Below, piece by piece: positions 41,920 through 50,433 of a DNA stretch of 64,000 nucleotides. The stretch lies in assembly GCF_002213415.1 (NCBI RefSeq), contig NZ_NJGU01000004.1, positions 372,001 through 436,000 of the forward strand, in the 5' to 3' direction. The DNA comes from Herbaspirillum robiniae. GTDB taxonomy: Bacteria > Pseudomonadota > Gammaproteobacteria > Burkholderiales > Burkholderiaceae_D. Within the stretch, counting starts at the first letter, position 1. Every line of letters starts with the position of its first letter. A model generated the notes under the pieces. That model was not told the DNA's origin. It did not search any database and saw only the letters and a program-made list of their open reading frames with translations. Both the position numbers and the translations under genes were made by a program.

Positions 41920-42435
41920 TTACTTCTTGGGACGGCCGACCTTCAGCGGGGTCAGGCCGTTGAGGATGTCCTTCAGCTCCGCGATCTTCAGGTTCTTGAT
42001 CAGCGAAACGCCGATGCGCAGCAGGTCGCTCTTCTTGATCTCGACGCCGGCCTTCAGGCACGACTTCTTGACCTGCGCCAGCACTGCGTATTCGTTCTCG
42101 GGCATGGTGAAGCTGTCGCGCACCTGCTTGATCTTCTTGGGCTTGGCCGCCTTCTTTTCGGCCTTGGTGAGCGCAGGCGCCTTGTCGACCGGCTTGGCGG
42201 CGGCGGGGGCGACCGGCTTCTTCAGCGCGGCCGGCTTGGCGGCGGGCGCCTTGGGGGCAGCGGCTTTGGGGGCTGCTGCAGCTTTCGGAGCGGCAGCCTT
42301 GGGCGCCACGGTCTTTGCAGCCGGACGCGCGGCGGTCTTCACAGCCGGCTTCTTCACGACGGCCTTGGCAGCGGGTGCGGCCTTGGCGACGGGTGTTTTC
42401 TTTGCGGTCGTTGCGGTTTGAACTCTGGTTGCCAT
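41920..42435 (-). CDS. Lys/Ala/Pro-rich histone H1-like protein
   Basis: Protein of 171 residues. The first ~100 are a low-complexity basic tail with repeated AAKPA, APKAA and VKKP units, like AlgP and other bacterial histone-H1-like proteins. The C-terminal ~65 residues form a compact domain (FTMPENEYAVLAQVKKSCL... DLLRIGVSLIKNL) ending GRPKK, a possible AT-hook-like DNA-binding end. It probably binds DNA or RNA non-specifically. ATG 42435 has AGGAGGG just upstream. An 18-bp perfect palindrome lies 25 bp upstream of the start. Confidence 0.8.
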   Translation of the reverse strand: MATRVQTATTAKKTPVAKAAPAAKAVVKKPAVKTAARPAAKTVAPKAAAPKAAAAPKAAAPKAPAAKPAALKKPVAPAAAKPVDKAPALTKAEKKAAKPKKIKQVRDSFTMPENEYAVLAQVKKSCLKAGVEIKKSDLLRIGVSLIKNLKIAELKDILNGLTPLKVGRPKK

Positions 42436-42459
42436 GAACCCTCCTCTGAAAATTAATAT

Positions 42460-42477
42460 AAACAATATATATTGTTT
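42460..42477. promoter_or_regulatory. Perfect 18-bp palindrome upstream of the histone-like gene
   Basis: AAACAATAT followed by its exact complement ATATTGTTT. It is very AT-rich in a GC-rich genome and sits 25 bp before the start codon, where it would overlap the promoter or early transcript. It is a strong candidate operator for an unknown regulator. Confidence 0.55.
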
Positions 42478-42768
42478 GACTCGCGGTCGCAATCTGCCGC
42501 ACAGAATGTGAACGATTTCACAATAAATTGACGGCGTTGCAAACGTTTACATGCTGCATCGGTGTGCCAAAAAAAGACATGCGGTCCAGCGGATTACAGG
42601 CCGGGGCAGCGTCGCCGGCGGCGCGCTCCATGGCATGCGAAAGGCGGGATGGTCCCGTGCAGCCATCGCGAGGGATCCTAGCAAGCCCAGGTTAAAGCTC
42701 TGTGACAATGCCGGAAAACAATTTACCCGCAAAAGCGGGCGCCAGGGCGCAAACGGGGGAGAAGGACG

Positions 42769-42804
42769 AAAAAAAGCAGTCCGGCCGCAGGGCGGCGGGA
42801 CTGC
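42769..42804 (-). terminator. Terminator of galU
   Basis: Read leftward: GCAGTCC stem, GC-rich loop, GGACTGC, then seven T (42775 down to 42769). Confidence 0.85.
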
Positions 42805-42829
42805 AAAAACATCGGTCTCTACTGGGGAC

Positions 42830-43867
42830 TTACATGAAACTGCGGGTTGCTGCTGGCTTCTTTTCGTTGGACGCGCCCAGCGATGGACGAACCACCGGCT
42901 GTGCAGCGTCGAATTCCTTGATCTCTGCGGTCTTGACGGCGCCCATGGCGGCCGCCACCTTCAGCTGGGTCGACTGCTGCAGGTCGTTGTCGGTCTTGAA
43001 GTCGCGCAGGAAGTGCGCGAAGTTGCTGCCGATTTCCTTGTGCTTGATGCCCATGGCCACGGCCGCCTTCAGGTAGCCCAGCTTGGAGCCGCAGTCGAAA
43101 CGCTGGCCGTCGTAGCGGTAGGCCAGGATCTGTTCGTCCGAGAGCAGGGCCGAGATCGCATCGGTCAGCTGGATCTCGCCGCCGGCGCCGGTGCCGATGT
43201 TTTCCAGGCGCTCGAAGATCGCCGGCGTGAGCACATAGCGGCCGACCACGGCCAGGGTGGAGGGGGCGACTTCCGGCGCGGGCTTTTCGACGATGCCGCT
43301 GACCAGCTCCAGGCGGTCGCGGTATTCGCTGCCGCTGACGATGCCGTACTGGCGGGTTTCCAGGCGCGGCACGTCTTGCACGGCCAGCAGGCTCTTGCCT
43401 TCCTGTTCGAACATGGCGGTCATCTGCGCCATCACGTTCTTCTGGCCGGCCTCGACATCCATGAAGTCGTCGGCCAGCAGCACGGCGAAGGGCTCATCGC
43501 CCACCAGCGGCTTGGCCAGCAGGACGGCGTGGCCCAGGCCCAGCGGTTCGGCCTGGCGCACATAGACGCAATTGATGTGTTTGGGGATGACGGTCTGCAC
43601 CATCTCCAGGAGTTTGGTCTTGCCGGCGGCTTCCAGTTCGCTTTCCAGCTCGTAGGCCTTGTCGAAATGGTCTTCGATGGCGCGCTTGTTGCGGCCGGTG
43701 ATGAAGATCATCTCGGTGATGCCGGCTTCGACGGCTTCCTCGACGGCGTACTGGATCAGCGGCTTGTCGACGATGGGCAGCATTTCCTTGGGTTGCGCCT
43801 TGGTGGCGGGCAGGAAACGGCTGCCCAGACCCGCGACGGGAAATACTGCTTTGGTGATTTTTTTCAT
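42830..43867 (-). CDS. galU: UTP-glucose-1-phosphate uridylyltransferase
   Basis: Enzyme of 345 residues making UDP-glucose from UTP and glucose-1-phosphate for polysaccharide, trehalose and cell-envelope synthesis. The N-terminus [30 protein letters not shown] carries the nucleotide-binding loop (residues ~6-35), followed by the family motifs ADDFMDV and GRYVLTP. It is ~45 residues longer than E. coli GalU: the C-terminus after [11 protein letters not shown] is a non-conserved, probably flexible tail ending [10 protein letters not shown]. The ATG at 43867 is the natural start; the open frame upstream is not GalU. Pairs functionally with pgm at 45329. Confidence 0.95.
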   Translation of the reverse strand: MKKITKAVFPVAGLGSRFLPATKAQPKEMLPIVDKPLIQYAVEEAVEAGITEMIFITGRNKRAIEDHFDKAYELESELEAAGKTKLLEMVQTVIPKHINCVYVRQAEPLGLGHAVLLAKPLVGDEPFAVLLADDFMDVEAGQKNVMAQMTAMFEQEGKSLLAVQDVPRLETRQYGIVSGSEYRDRLELVSGIVEKPAPEVAPSTLAVVGRYVLTPAIFERLENIGTGAGGEIQLTDAISALLSDEQILAYRYDGQRFDCGSKLGYLKAAVAMGIKHKEIGSNFAHFLRDFKTDNDLQQSTQLKVAAAMGAVKTAEIKEFDAAQPVVRPSLGASNEKKPAATRSFM

Positions 43868-43944
43868 GATAGGCCCAAGTAGAGTTTGATTGAAGGACGT
43901 GGCATCCTCACCCTTGTCTTCACAGGATCCATGGCGCCGCAGCG

Positions 43945-44370
43945 TCAGGCCTGCTTCTTTTTCTTGATCATCTTCAACTGCAGGAAGGCCAGGCCGCCGT
44001 GAAACAGCGGCGCATTGGCCGGAAAAGCGTGGCTCAGCAGACCGGTCACGGTCTCCAGCACCCGAGCGGCGCCGAAGCGTCGCGCTGATGTATTGCCGTT
44101 GCCGGCCGGTGCTTCGTCGAACTCGATGCGCGCCGGCGCGCTGCCTTCGTTGAGCTGCTCCAGCACCGATGCCAGTTGCGGCGCCTTGACCGAGATCTCG
44201 CGCAGCAGCTGCGCCGAATCGTGCGCATGCTGGCGCGCCTCTTCCACCAGGAGGGAGGCGGTGTTGGCCGCCTTCGGGGCGTCGCCGTCGCGGCGGCCGC
44301 TGAAGGAAAACAGGGCGAAGCTGTTGGCGAAGGGAGGCGTCTGTTCCAGGCAAGTCTCGGTGGTGTGCAT
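43945..44370 (-). CDS. Hypothetical protein upstream of galU (141 aa)
   Basis: Codon use (mostly G or C in third position) supports a real gene. The product has a helical central part ([25 protein letters not shown], residues ~40-64) and a basic C-terminus ([10 protein letters not shown]). No signal peptide or recognised domain. It lies 77 bp upstream of galU in the same direction and is probably co-transcribed. Not recognised. Confidence 0.65.
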   Translation of the reverse strand: MHTTETCLEQTPPFANSFALFSFSGRRDGDAPKAANTASLLVEEARQHAHDSAQLLREISVKAPQLASVLEQLNEGSAPARIEFDEAPAGNGNTSARRFGAARVLETVTGLLSHAFPANAPLFHGGLAFLQLKMIKKKKQA

Positions 44371-44792
44371 GGCGTCGTGGCTTTCGTGGCTCTGTTATGT
44401 GTACCTGCGGTTGTCGTTATGCGGTGAAGGGATCCGGGGCTGCGCTGCAGCATCTGCCGCCCCGCTGATCCGATTTGACGCCATCGTACGAAGCCGCGCG
44501 CTCTCCATCTATAGGAGTGCCGCCATTTGCCATGTAGGAAAACAGGAAAATATCGCGCCGCAAAATCCGGCCCGCAATCCCGGTGGGCCCGGCGGTGCGT
44601 TATCCGGCCCCGATGGAGCGGCGCAAAGCCTTGCCCGGCGCGGCTGCGGCGCTTGTCCTACAAGACAATCGGCCGCTGTCCGATAGCTGCCGATGCGCGG
44701 CCTTCCTACCATGGCCTCATCTGTCGCCGGCCCGTATGCGGCGCCCGACAGGACAGAAGACTTCCATCCACATCCACTAGAAAGGGAACATC
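44371..44792. other. Divergent intergenic region
   Basis: 422 bp between the leftward hypothetical/galU unit and the rightward membrane protein. No frame has a ribosome site and coding bias. A short inverted repeat CTTGT/ACAAG lies at 44652-44664, roughly 130 bp before the YeaQ-like gene, and may be a regulator site. No other element recognised. Confidence 0.4.
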
Positions 44793-45047
44793 ATGGAACA
44801 CGGACTCATTGCATGGCTCATCATCGGCGCGGTCGCGGGCTGGCTGGCCGGTGTGCTGGTGAAGGGCGGCGGCTTCGGCCTGCTGGCCGATATCCTGATC
44901 GGTATCGTCGGCGCCGTGATCGGCGGCTGGCTGGCGGGCCTGCTGGGCATCGCGGTCGGCGGCGGCATCCTGGCATCCATCCTCACGGCCACGCTGGGCG
45001 CGATCGTGCTGCTGGTGATCGTGCGGGCCTTCACGCGGCACGCGTGA
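44793..45047 (+). CDS. GlsB/YeaQ/YmgE-family stress membrane protein
   Basis: Small membrane protein of 84 residues with three hydrophobic segments and the family pattern WLIIGAVAGWLAGVLVKGGG ... LIGIVGAVIGGWLAG (described by order). Members are called transglycosylase-associated but their role in general stress is not established. Ribosome site AAAGGGAA. Followed by its own terminator, so monocistronic. Confidence 0.92.
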   Translation: MEHGLIAWLIIGAVAGWLAGVLVKGGGFGLLADILIGIVGAVIGGWLAGLLGIAVGGGILASILTATLGAIVLLVIVRAFTRHA

Positions 45048-45099
45048 CCGACGTGATTGATGCCTGACTGGCGTCACGCCGCAAGGCGCAGCGCCCCTG

Positions 45100-45129
45100 A
45101 TGCGCCCGGTTCAGCCCGGGCGCATTTTT
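45100..45129 (+). terminator. Terminator of the YeaQ-like gene
   Basis: Stem ATGCGCCCGG/CCGGGCGCAT with a 6-nt loop, then five T. Confidence 0.85.
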
Positions 45130-45328
45130 GCGTGTTGACCAGGCGCAGCAAAGGCTGCCGCAATGGGCGGCATGAAGATTGCATGACGGATGTGCCGCGC
45201 GGCGCGGCTGCCGTTACAATGCCCGCCATCGCAGCGCCGTGAAAACTCGACCGGCAGGTGAACGTTGAGCTTGCCCGGCTTGTCAAAACGCCAGACTCTG
45301 TTTCCAACTATCAAGAAAAATCCTATCC

Positions 45329-46978
45329 ATGAGTAGCGTCAATCCACAGGCCGGCAAACGCGCGGCACCCTCGGCACTGGTCAACCTGCCGGTGCTCATC
45401 TCCAATTACTACAGCCTGCGCCCGGACATGGCCGAGCCTACGCATCGCGTGGCCTTCGGCACCTCGGGCCATCGCGGCAACGCCAATGCCCACAGCTTCA
45501 ACGAATGGCATGTGCTGGCCATCACCCAGGCGATTTGCGACTACCGCAAGGAGCAGGGCTTCAAGGGCCCGCTGTTCCTTGGCATCGATACCCACGCCTT
45601 GTCCGAACCGGCCTGGCACAGCGCGCTGGAGGTGCTGGCCGCCAACGACGTGGTGACCATGCTGGCCGAAGGCAGTCCGTATGCGCCCACGCCGGCGGTG
45701 TCGCACGCCATCCTCACGCACAACCGCGTGCACAAGGACGCGCTGGCCGACGGCATCGTGGTCACGCCGTCGCACAACCCGCCCGACAACGGCGGCTTCA
45801 AGTACAACATGCCCAACGGCGGCCCGTCCGACTCCAACGTCACCGGCTGGATCGAGAAGCGCGCCAACGCCTACATCGAGAAGCAGCTCGAAGGCGTGAA
45901 GCGGATGAACTTCGAGAAGGCGCTCAAGGCCGGCACCACGCAGCGCTACGACTACCTCGACAACTACGTCGGCGACCTGCCCAACATCATCGACCTGGCC
46001 GCCATCGCCGGCGCCAACGTCAAGATCGGCGTCGATCCGCTGGGCGGCGCCGGGGTGCACTACTGGTCGGCGATCGCCGACCGCTACAAGCTGAACCTGG
46101 AAGTGGTCAACACCGAGGTCGACGCCAGCTTCCGTTTCGTGCCGATGGACTGGGACGCGCAGATCCGCATGGATCCGTCCTCGCCCTATGCGATGACCGA
46201 GCTGATCGCACTCAAGGAGCGCTTCGACGTGGCGCTGGCGTGCGACACCGATCACGACCGCCACGGCATTATCGCCAAAAGCACCGGCCTGCTGCCGGCC
46301 AACAACTACCTCTCCACCGCGGTGTACTACCTGTTCCGCCATCGTCCGGCGTGGAGCGCCAATGCCGCCATCGGCAAGACCCTGGTGTCGAGCCAGATGA
46401 TCAACCGCGTGGCCGATCATCTCGGCCGCAAGCTGCTGGAAATGCCGGTGGGCTTCAAGTGGTTCGTCGACGGCTTGTATGACGGCAGCCTGGGCTTCGG
46501 CTGCGAGGAGAGCGCCGGCGCGTCCTTCCTGCGCTTCGACGGCCAGCCCTGGAGCACCGACAAGGACGGCATCACCGCCGCGCTGCTGGCCGCGGAGATG
46601 ACCGCGCGCACCGGCAACGATCCGGGCACCATTTACCGTGAGCTGACCCAGCAGCTGGGCGCTCCGCTGAACGGCCGCATCGAGGCCGCCGCCAGCCCGG
46701 AGCAGAAGGCGCGCCTGTCCAAGCTTTCGCCCGAGGATGTCAGCTCGACCGAATTGGCCGGCGAGCCGATCCGCGAGGTCATGACCACCGCACCGGCCAA
46801 CGGCAAGGCCTTCGGCGGCCTGAAGATCGTCACCGACAACGGCTGGTTCGCCGCGCGTCCCTCCGGTACCGAGAGCATCTACAAGATCTACGGCGAAAGC
46901 TTCCGCGACCAGGCCCACCTGGACAAGATCTTCGCCGAGGCCCAGGAGATCGTCACGCGGGCCCTGAAGGCCGACTGA
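45329..46978 (+). CDS. pgm: Phosphoglucomutase
   Basis: Enzyme of 549 residues interconverting glucose-6-phosphate and glucose-1-phosphate, the substrate of GalU. The phospho-Ser loop is VVTPSHNPPDNGG (~residue 151), the metal-binding loop is CDTDHDRHG (~308), the sugar loop is GCEESAG (~391) and the phosphate-binding loop is RPSGTES (~510). Length fits the alpha-D-glucose-specific E. coli-type Pgm. A possible -10 box (TACAAT, 45215-45220) lies upstream; a strong terminator follows. Confidence 0.95.
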   Translation: MSSVNPQAGKRAAPSALVNLPVLISNYYSLRPDMAEPTHRVAFGTSGHRGNANAHSFNEWHVLAITQAICDYRKEQGFKGPLFLGIDTHALSEPAWHSALEVLAANDVVTMLAEGSPYAPTPAVSHAILTHNRVHKDALADGIVVTPSHNPPDNGGFKYNMPNGGPSDSNVTGWIEKRANAYIEKQLEGVKRMNFEKALKAGTTQRYDYLDNYVGDLPNIIDLAAIAGANVKIGVDPLGGAGVHYWSAIADRYKLNLEVVNTEVDASFRFVPMDWDAQIRMDPSSPYAMTELIALKERFDVALACDTDHDRHGIIAKSTGLLPANNYLSTAVYYLFRHRPAWSANAAIGKTLVSSQMINRVADHLGRKLLEMPVGFKWFVDGLYDGSLGFGCEESAGASFLRFDGQPWSTDKDGITAALLAAEMTARTGNDPGTIYRELTQQLGAPLNGRIEAAASPEQKARLSKLSPEDVSSTELAGEPIREVMTTAPANGKAFGGLKIVTDNGWFAARPSGTESIYKIYGESFRDQAHLDKIFAEAQEIVTRALKAD

Positions 46979-47050
46979 TCGCCGACGCAGGCGCGCGGTT
47001 TGTGCCGATCTCGTGTCGGTTTCAGCCCGCTCCCGCATCGATGGTTGAAG

Positions 47051-47083
47051 ACGCCGGTTGCCTTCGGGCAACCGGCGTTTTTT
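47051..47083 (+). terminator. Terminator of pgm
   Basis: Perfect 12-bp stem ACGCCGGTTGCC/GGCAACCGGCGT with a TTCG tetraloop, then six T. Confidence 0.95.
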
Positions 47084-47328
47084 CTTCCATCCCTCCTACA
47101 AGCGAATCGGCCAATGTCCTGCTGATGGCCTGTTGCCTTCTTCGTAAGATGAAGCTGTTTCCATGCCGCCCGGGCTCATCCGCGAGGATGAGAACACCCC
47201 GCGAACACCTCGCCAAGCCGCATCAGCCGGCGCAGGGTCCAGTGGCGACGGGAACACCGGGGCGCAGCCGGGCTGCCAGGGCCCGAGGCCGCGCCGAGCC
47301 ACATCACATCAAGGCAGGAGGGCCGAAG
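47084..47328. other. Promoter region of the small-protein cluster
   Basis: 245 bp without coding bias. It contains a hairpin CTCATCC/GGATGAG (47175-47192). No clear promoter boxes. Confidence 0.35.
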
Positions 47329-47670
47329 ATGGACAACCGCGCGTTACCAGCAACGCAAGCCCAGGCCGCTCTGCTGCGGCGATCCACCTATGCGCAGCAG
47401 GCGCAGTCGCAAGCCCGCAAGCCGCACGCCGACAAGGCGCAGGCCGGCAAGGAAGAGGGCGGTCGCCAACGGCAGGAGCGCAGTCGCAGCGAGCCGCTGC
47501 TCACCGCCCAGCAGCGCCGGCTGCCGGTGCTGGAAACCGATGAATTCCGCGTGGTCGAGCCCGACGGCACCGAAGACCCCTGGGCCAGCGCCGACGACGG
47601 CCTGGTGCCGGAGCGCCAGGCAGAGGCCGAACCGCGCACGCCACGCAAGCCGCGCGGCGACAAAACTTGA
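47329..47670 (+). CDS. Hydrophilic hypothetical protein (113 aa)
   Basis: ATG 47329 has AGGAGGG 7 bp upstream, which decides the start. The product is very hydrophilic and rich in Gln, Arg, Ala and Pro (AQQAQSQARKPHADKAQAG; ends PRTPRKPRGDKT), probably disordered. No recognised domain. First of a run of four small genes, all rightward, with unusual composition. Confidence 0.65.
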   Translation: MDNRALPATQAQAALLRRSTYAQQAQSQARKPHADKAQAGKEEGGRQRQERSRSEPLLTAQQRRLPVLETDEFRVVEPDGTEDPWASADDGLVPERQAEAEPRTPRKPRGDKT

Positions 47671-47750
47671 GTGAGCTTGCGTGCTGACGGCTGGCGTTCG
47701 AAGCCGGGCGTTGGCGCCCAATGACGATTTCGTTGATGAGGGAGATCCCC

Positions 47751-47849
47751 ATGCACAAGCCGCAAGACATGCCGCCGGTCGAGGTTCCGCCGCTGGATCC
47801 CACGCCGCCGCAGGATCCGATTCCGCACCAGCATCCCAGCGGACGATAA
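47751..47849 (+). CDS. Proline-rich micro-protein (32 aa)
   Basis: ATG 47751 with GGAGAT upstream. The product (MHKPQDMPPVEVPPLDPTPP then QDPIPHQHPSGR) has 11 Pro in 32 residues. It shares the PP-x-D-P-I-P pattern with the next gene, suggesting a tandem duplication. No signal peptide; probably an extended disordered peptide. It is short enough to be missed by standard gene calling. Confidence 0.55.
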   Translation: MHKPQDMPPVEVPPLDPTPPQDPIPHQHPSGR

Positions 47850-47920
47850 GAGCAGGGGCCGGGAGGCAGCGGTCGAGAACAACAATCGCAACAACGCAAG
47901 CCGTCACCAGGAGACCCATA

Positions 47921-48067
47921 TTGAAGAACGCATTGCACACCCCGCAGGAGACGCCGCCGATGCCGGATCCGCACCTGCCGCCGCCGGAATTGCCGGACGA
48001 CGATCCGATTCCGGTGGAGGATCCGCCGCTCAACCCCCGTCCCTCGGACAAGCCCATCCGTATGTGA
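47921..48067 (+). CDS. Proline-rich micro-protein (48 aa)
   Basis: Start taken as TTG 47921 because AGGAGA (47909-47914) lies 6 bp upstream; ATG 47960 is the alternative. The product is acidic and Pro-rich (HLPPPELPDDDPIPVEDPP) and resembles the 32-residue protein just upstream. Function unknown. Confidence 0.55.
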   Translation: MKNALHTPQETPPMPDPHLPPPELPDDDPIPVEDPPLNPRPSDKPIRM

Positions 48068-48169
48068 TCCGTGCGGCCCAGGTGCGCCGCGATCCATAGG
48101 CGATGAACGACAGGCGGCCGCGCAAGCGGCCGCAGGCACAGCATCCTGCAGAGGAAAGAGGAGCTTGTC

Positions 48170-48523
48170 ATGCGCCAGTCCATTCTTCCCATCCCCAATT
48201 TCGCCCAGGTGTTCGGCGCCGGCATCGGCTCGGTGTCGCCCACGCCGGTGGCTTCCGGCCAGGCGCCGGAGCCGGGGCCCATCGACAAGGAAATCCGCCG
48301 CATCAACAGCGCCCATGAGCCGGCGGTGCGCGAGGTCGCCTCTGACAACGAGCTCGGACGCGACATCGTCGACGAGGACGCGCGCCGCCTGGCCGCGCAA
48401 AGTCGTTCGGTGAAAAAGAACGAACGCGCGCGGCAGGCGCAGCGCGTCCAGGACGCCGTCGACGGCGCGCTGGAAGACAGCTTTCCGGCCAGCGACCCGG
48501 TCGACCGCAGCCGCGGCGCCTGA
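48170..48523 (+). CDS. Hypothetical protein with C-terminal EDSFPASDP motif (117 aa)
   Basis: ATG 48170 with a GAGGAG site. Residues 1-40 are low-complexity, residues ~45-95 are charged helix, and the end (VDGALEDSFPASDPVDRS) is a motif common at the C-terminus of small proteobacterial proteins of unknown function. No membrane segment. Last of the small-gene run. Confidence 0.72.
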   Translation: MRQSILPIPNFAQVFGAGIGSVSPTPVASGQAPEPGPIDKEIRRINSAHEPAVREVASDNELGRDIVDEDARRLAAQSRSVKKNERARQAQRVQDAVDGALEDSFPASDPVDRSRGA

Positions 48524-48627
48524 CGATGTTTCCTTTGTGCCAACTTCCACGCGCAATGCGGCTTGCTGCGGGCCGCGTCCGGTTGCCCTGAGCGGCCCCG
48601 GCCTTTATACTGCGCGCCATAGCATTG

Positions 48628-48850
48628 CTTCTGGTATCCCGCGCGCAGCCGCGCCAGGGATTCAAACGGGAAGCCGGTGCGGCCCGCCCGAACAAGGCTG
48701 GCCCATCCCGGCGCTGCCCCCGCAACGGTAAGCGAGGAAGGACACGCATCACGCCACTGTGCGCCAGGGTTCGCCCTGTCATGGGAAGGCGCCTGTCCGC
48801 GAAGCCCCAGGCTTCATCCCGCGAGCCCGGAGACCGGCCCGAGGCGAATT
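48628..48850 (+). promoter_or_regulatory. Cobalamin riboswitch
   Basis: Conserved blocks in the right order: AAACGGGAAGCCGGTGC (48664-48680), GCTGCCCCCGCAACGGTAAGC (48713-48733, by position) and the B12-box-like GAGCCCGGAGACCGGCC (48823-48839). It lies ~150 bp before cbtB. Adenosylcobalamin binding should switch off the downstream cobalt transport and cobalamin genes when B12 is plentiful. The outer boundaries are approximate. Confidence 0.92.
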
Positions 48851-48998
48851 CTGAATTGCATCGCGGAGGGCGATCGTACGGACAGCTTCCCTTATCCCGG
48901 TTGAGACTGCAGCCGCCGCCCGCCAGGGCCGGCCCACCGGGCACGGACGCGTTCGCCGCCAGCCTTCCGCTTCATCCACCAGCACAGGGAAGAACACC

Positions 48999-49205
48999 AT
49001 GGCCAGCACCTCCGGCATCAATCCGAGCAGCACCATCGACGGCATCCAAGGCGGCAGCAGCGTCTGGCGCGACCGCATCGCGCCGTCGCTGCTGGCCTTC
49101 GCGCTGGGCGCGGCGCTGATCTACGGCGCCGGCTTCGCCTCCAAGGTCGAGCTGCACAACGCCGCCCACGACGGCCGCCACTCGGCCGGCTTCCCCTGCC
49201 ACTGA
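48999..49205 (+). CDS. cbtB: Cobalt transporter small subunit CbtB
   Basis: Protein of 68 residues with one membrane helix (LLAFALGAALIYGAGFA) and a C-terminal metal-binding tail with several His and one Cys (HNAAHDGRHSAGFPCH). This is the CbtB pattern, a partner of CbtA in B12-regulated cobalt uptake. Directly downstream of the riboswitch; 12 bp from cbtA. Confidence 0.9.
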   Translation: MASTSGINPSSTIDGIQGGSSVWRDRIAPSLLAFALGAALIYGAGFASKVELHNAAHDGRHSAGFPCH

Positions 49206-49217
49206 CCCGGGGGCTTC

Positions 49218-49967
49218 ATGAACTGGACGATTTTCCGGCGCATGGCGTCGGCGGTGGTCATTGCCGGGGCCTTGTCGGGCGTGCTGCTGTCGGGCGTGCA
49301 GCAGCTGCAGGTGGAAAAGATCATCCTCCAGGCCGAGCAATACGAGAAGGCCGGCGAAGCCGCCGGGCATGCGCACCAGCATGAGGTTGCGGCCTCTGCG
49401 GCCGCGGCCGGCGCGGCGCCGGTTGCCGCTGCGGAGCATGAACACGAACACGGCCACGACGGCGACGAATGGGAGCCGGCCGACGGTGCCGAGCGCACCG
49501 GCTACACGGTGCTGGCCAACGTCAGCATGGCCATCGGTTTCGCGCTGATGCTGGTGGCGGCGATCGCCGTCAGCGGCCGCCAGGTGAGCTGGCGCAGCGG
49601 CCTCTTGTGGGGGCTGGCCGGCTACGTGGTGTTCTTCGTCGCGCCCTCGCTGGGCTTGCCGCCGGAAGTGCCTGGCACGCTGGCCGCGCCCTTGCATGCG
49701 CGCCAGTTGTGGTGGGTGATGACGGCCGGCCTGACCGCCGGCGGCCTGGGCGCCATCGTCTATGCCCGCGCCTGGCCGTGGAAGCTGCTGGGCGTGCTGC
49801 TGCTGGCGGTGCCGCACGTCATCGGCGCGCCGCAGCCTGAAGTGCATGGCGGCGTGGCGCCGGAAGAACTGGCGCGCGCCTTCATCCATGCCACCGCGAT
49901 GGCCAATGCGGTCTTCTGGCTCGCGCTGGGCGGGCTGACCGGATTCTTCTATCGCAAGCTCGCTTGA
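49218..49967 (+). CDS. cbtA: Cobalt transporter subunit CbtA
   Basis: Membrane protein of 249 residues with about six helices and a His-rich loop (EHEHEHGHDGDEW, residues ~73-85) after the first helix, suited to cobalt capture. The CbtA family motif region LAGYVVFFVAPSLGLPPEVPG (by order) is present. With CbtB it forms the predicted cobalt importer feeding the cobalamin genes that follow. Confidence 0.9.
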   Translation: MNWTIFRRMASAVVIAGALSGVLLSGVQQLQVEKIILQAEQYEKAGEAAGHAHQHEVAASAAAAGAAPVAAAEHEHEHGHDGDEWEPADGAERTGYTVLANVSMAIGFALMLVAAIAVSGRQVSWRSGLLWGLAGYVVFFVAPSLGLPPEVPGTLAAPLHARQLWWVMTAGLTAGGLGAIVYARAWPWKLLGVLLLAVPHVIGAPQPEVHGGVAPEELARAFIHATAMANAVFWLALGGLTGFFYRKLA

Positions 49968-50091
49968 ACGGCATGGCCGGCATGCCGCCGGCCCCGCGTT
50001 GCGGCGACAAACGGCGTATAGCCGTCTGTCGCCGCAACGCATTTGAAGCGCCCCGAGAAACGATGCGAAAGCGCACGCAAAAGACCACGCA

Positions 50092-50433
50092 ATGAGAACC
50101 CATACCCGACACGTGCTGATGTGCGTGGGCCCGCGCTGTACCGAGAACGGCGTGCTGGCCGAATCCATGTTCGCCGTGCTGGGCGAGCAGATCGATGCCC
50201 GCCCCGAGCTGCGCGTCAAGCGCACCCGCACCCATTGCATGGTGGCCTGCAAGGCCCAGGCGCCGGTGGTAGTGGTCTATCCCGAAGGCGTGTGGTACCG
50301 CTGCGAGGACGCCGGCGCCATCGAGCGCGTGGTGGTCGAGCACCTCGAAGGCGGGCGCGAAGTCACCGACCTGATCTTCCATCGCCTGGGCAGCGGCGAC
50401 GTCAATCCCGAACCGGAGGCCCGCGATGCCTGA
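50092..50433 (+). CDS. Thioredoxin-like [2Fe-2S] ferredoxin of cobalamin cluster
   Basis: Protein of 113 residues with four Cys arranged CVGPRC (~residues 11-16) and CMVACKAQAP (~49-53), the pattern of thioredoxin-fold [2Fe-2S] ferredoxins. These are common beside cobN and probably supply electrons for corrin-ring chemistry or cobalt reduction. The stop overlaps the cobN start region by 8 bp. Confidence 0.85.
   Translation: MRTHTRHVLMCVGPRCTENGVLAESMFAVLGEQIDARPELRVKRTRTHCMVACKAQAPVVVVYPEGVWYRCEDAGAIERVVVEHLEGGREVTDLIFHRLGSGDVNPEPEARDA

Larger units (their letters stand above)
42436..42829. other. Intergenic region between the histone-like gene and galU
   Basis: About 394 bp without coding bias. 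It contains the promoter side of the histone-like gene (palindrome 42460-42477; inverted repeat GTGAA/TTCAC at 42508-42521), a small hairpin CCCGC/GCGGG at 42726-42739 and the leftward galU terminator at 42769-42804. Confidence 0.5.

Noticed and set aside
42240..42400. Tandem repeat array as a separate element
   Set aside because: The repetitive GCC/AAG pattern simply encodes the Ala/Lys/Pro tail of the histone-like protein.
44015..44686. 223-codon + strand frame opposite the small gene before galU
   Set aside because: Extends into non-coding DNA, no ribosome site and an unnatural composition; the minus-strand frame has the better codon signature.
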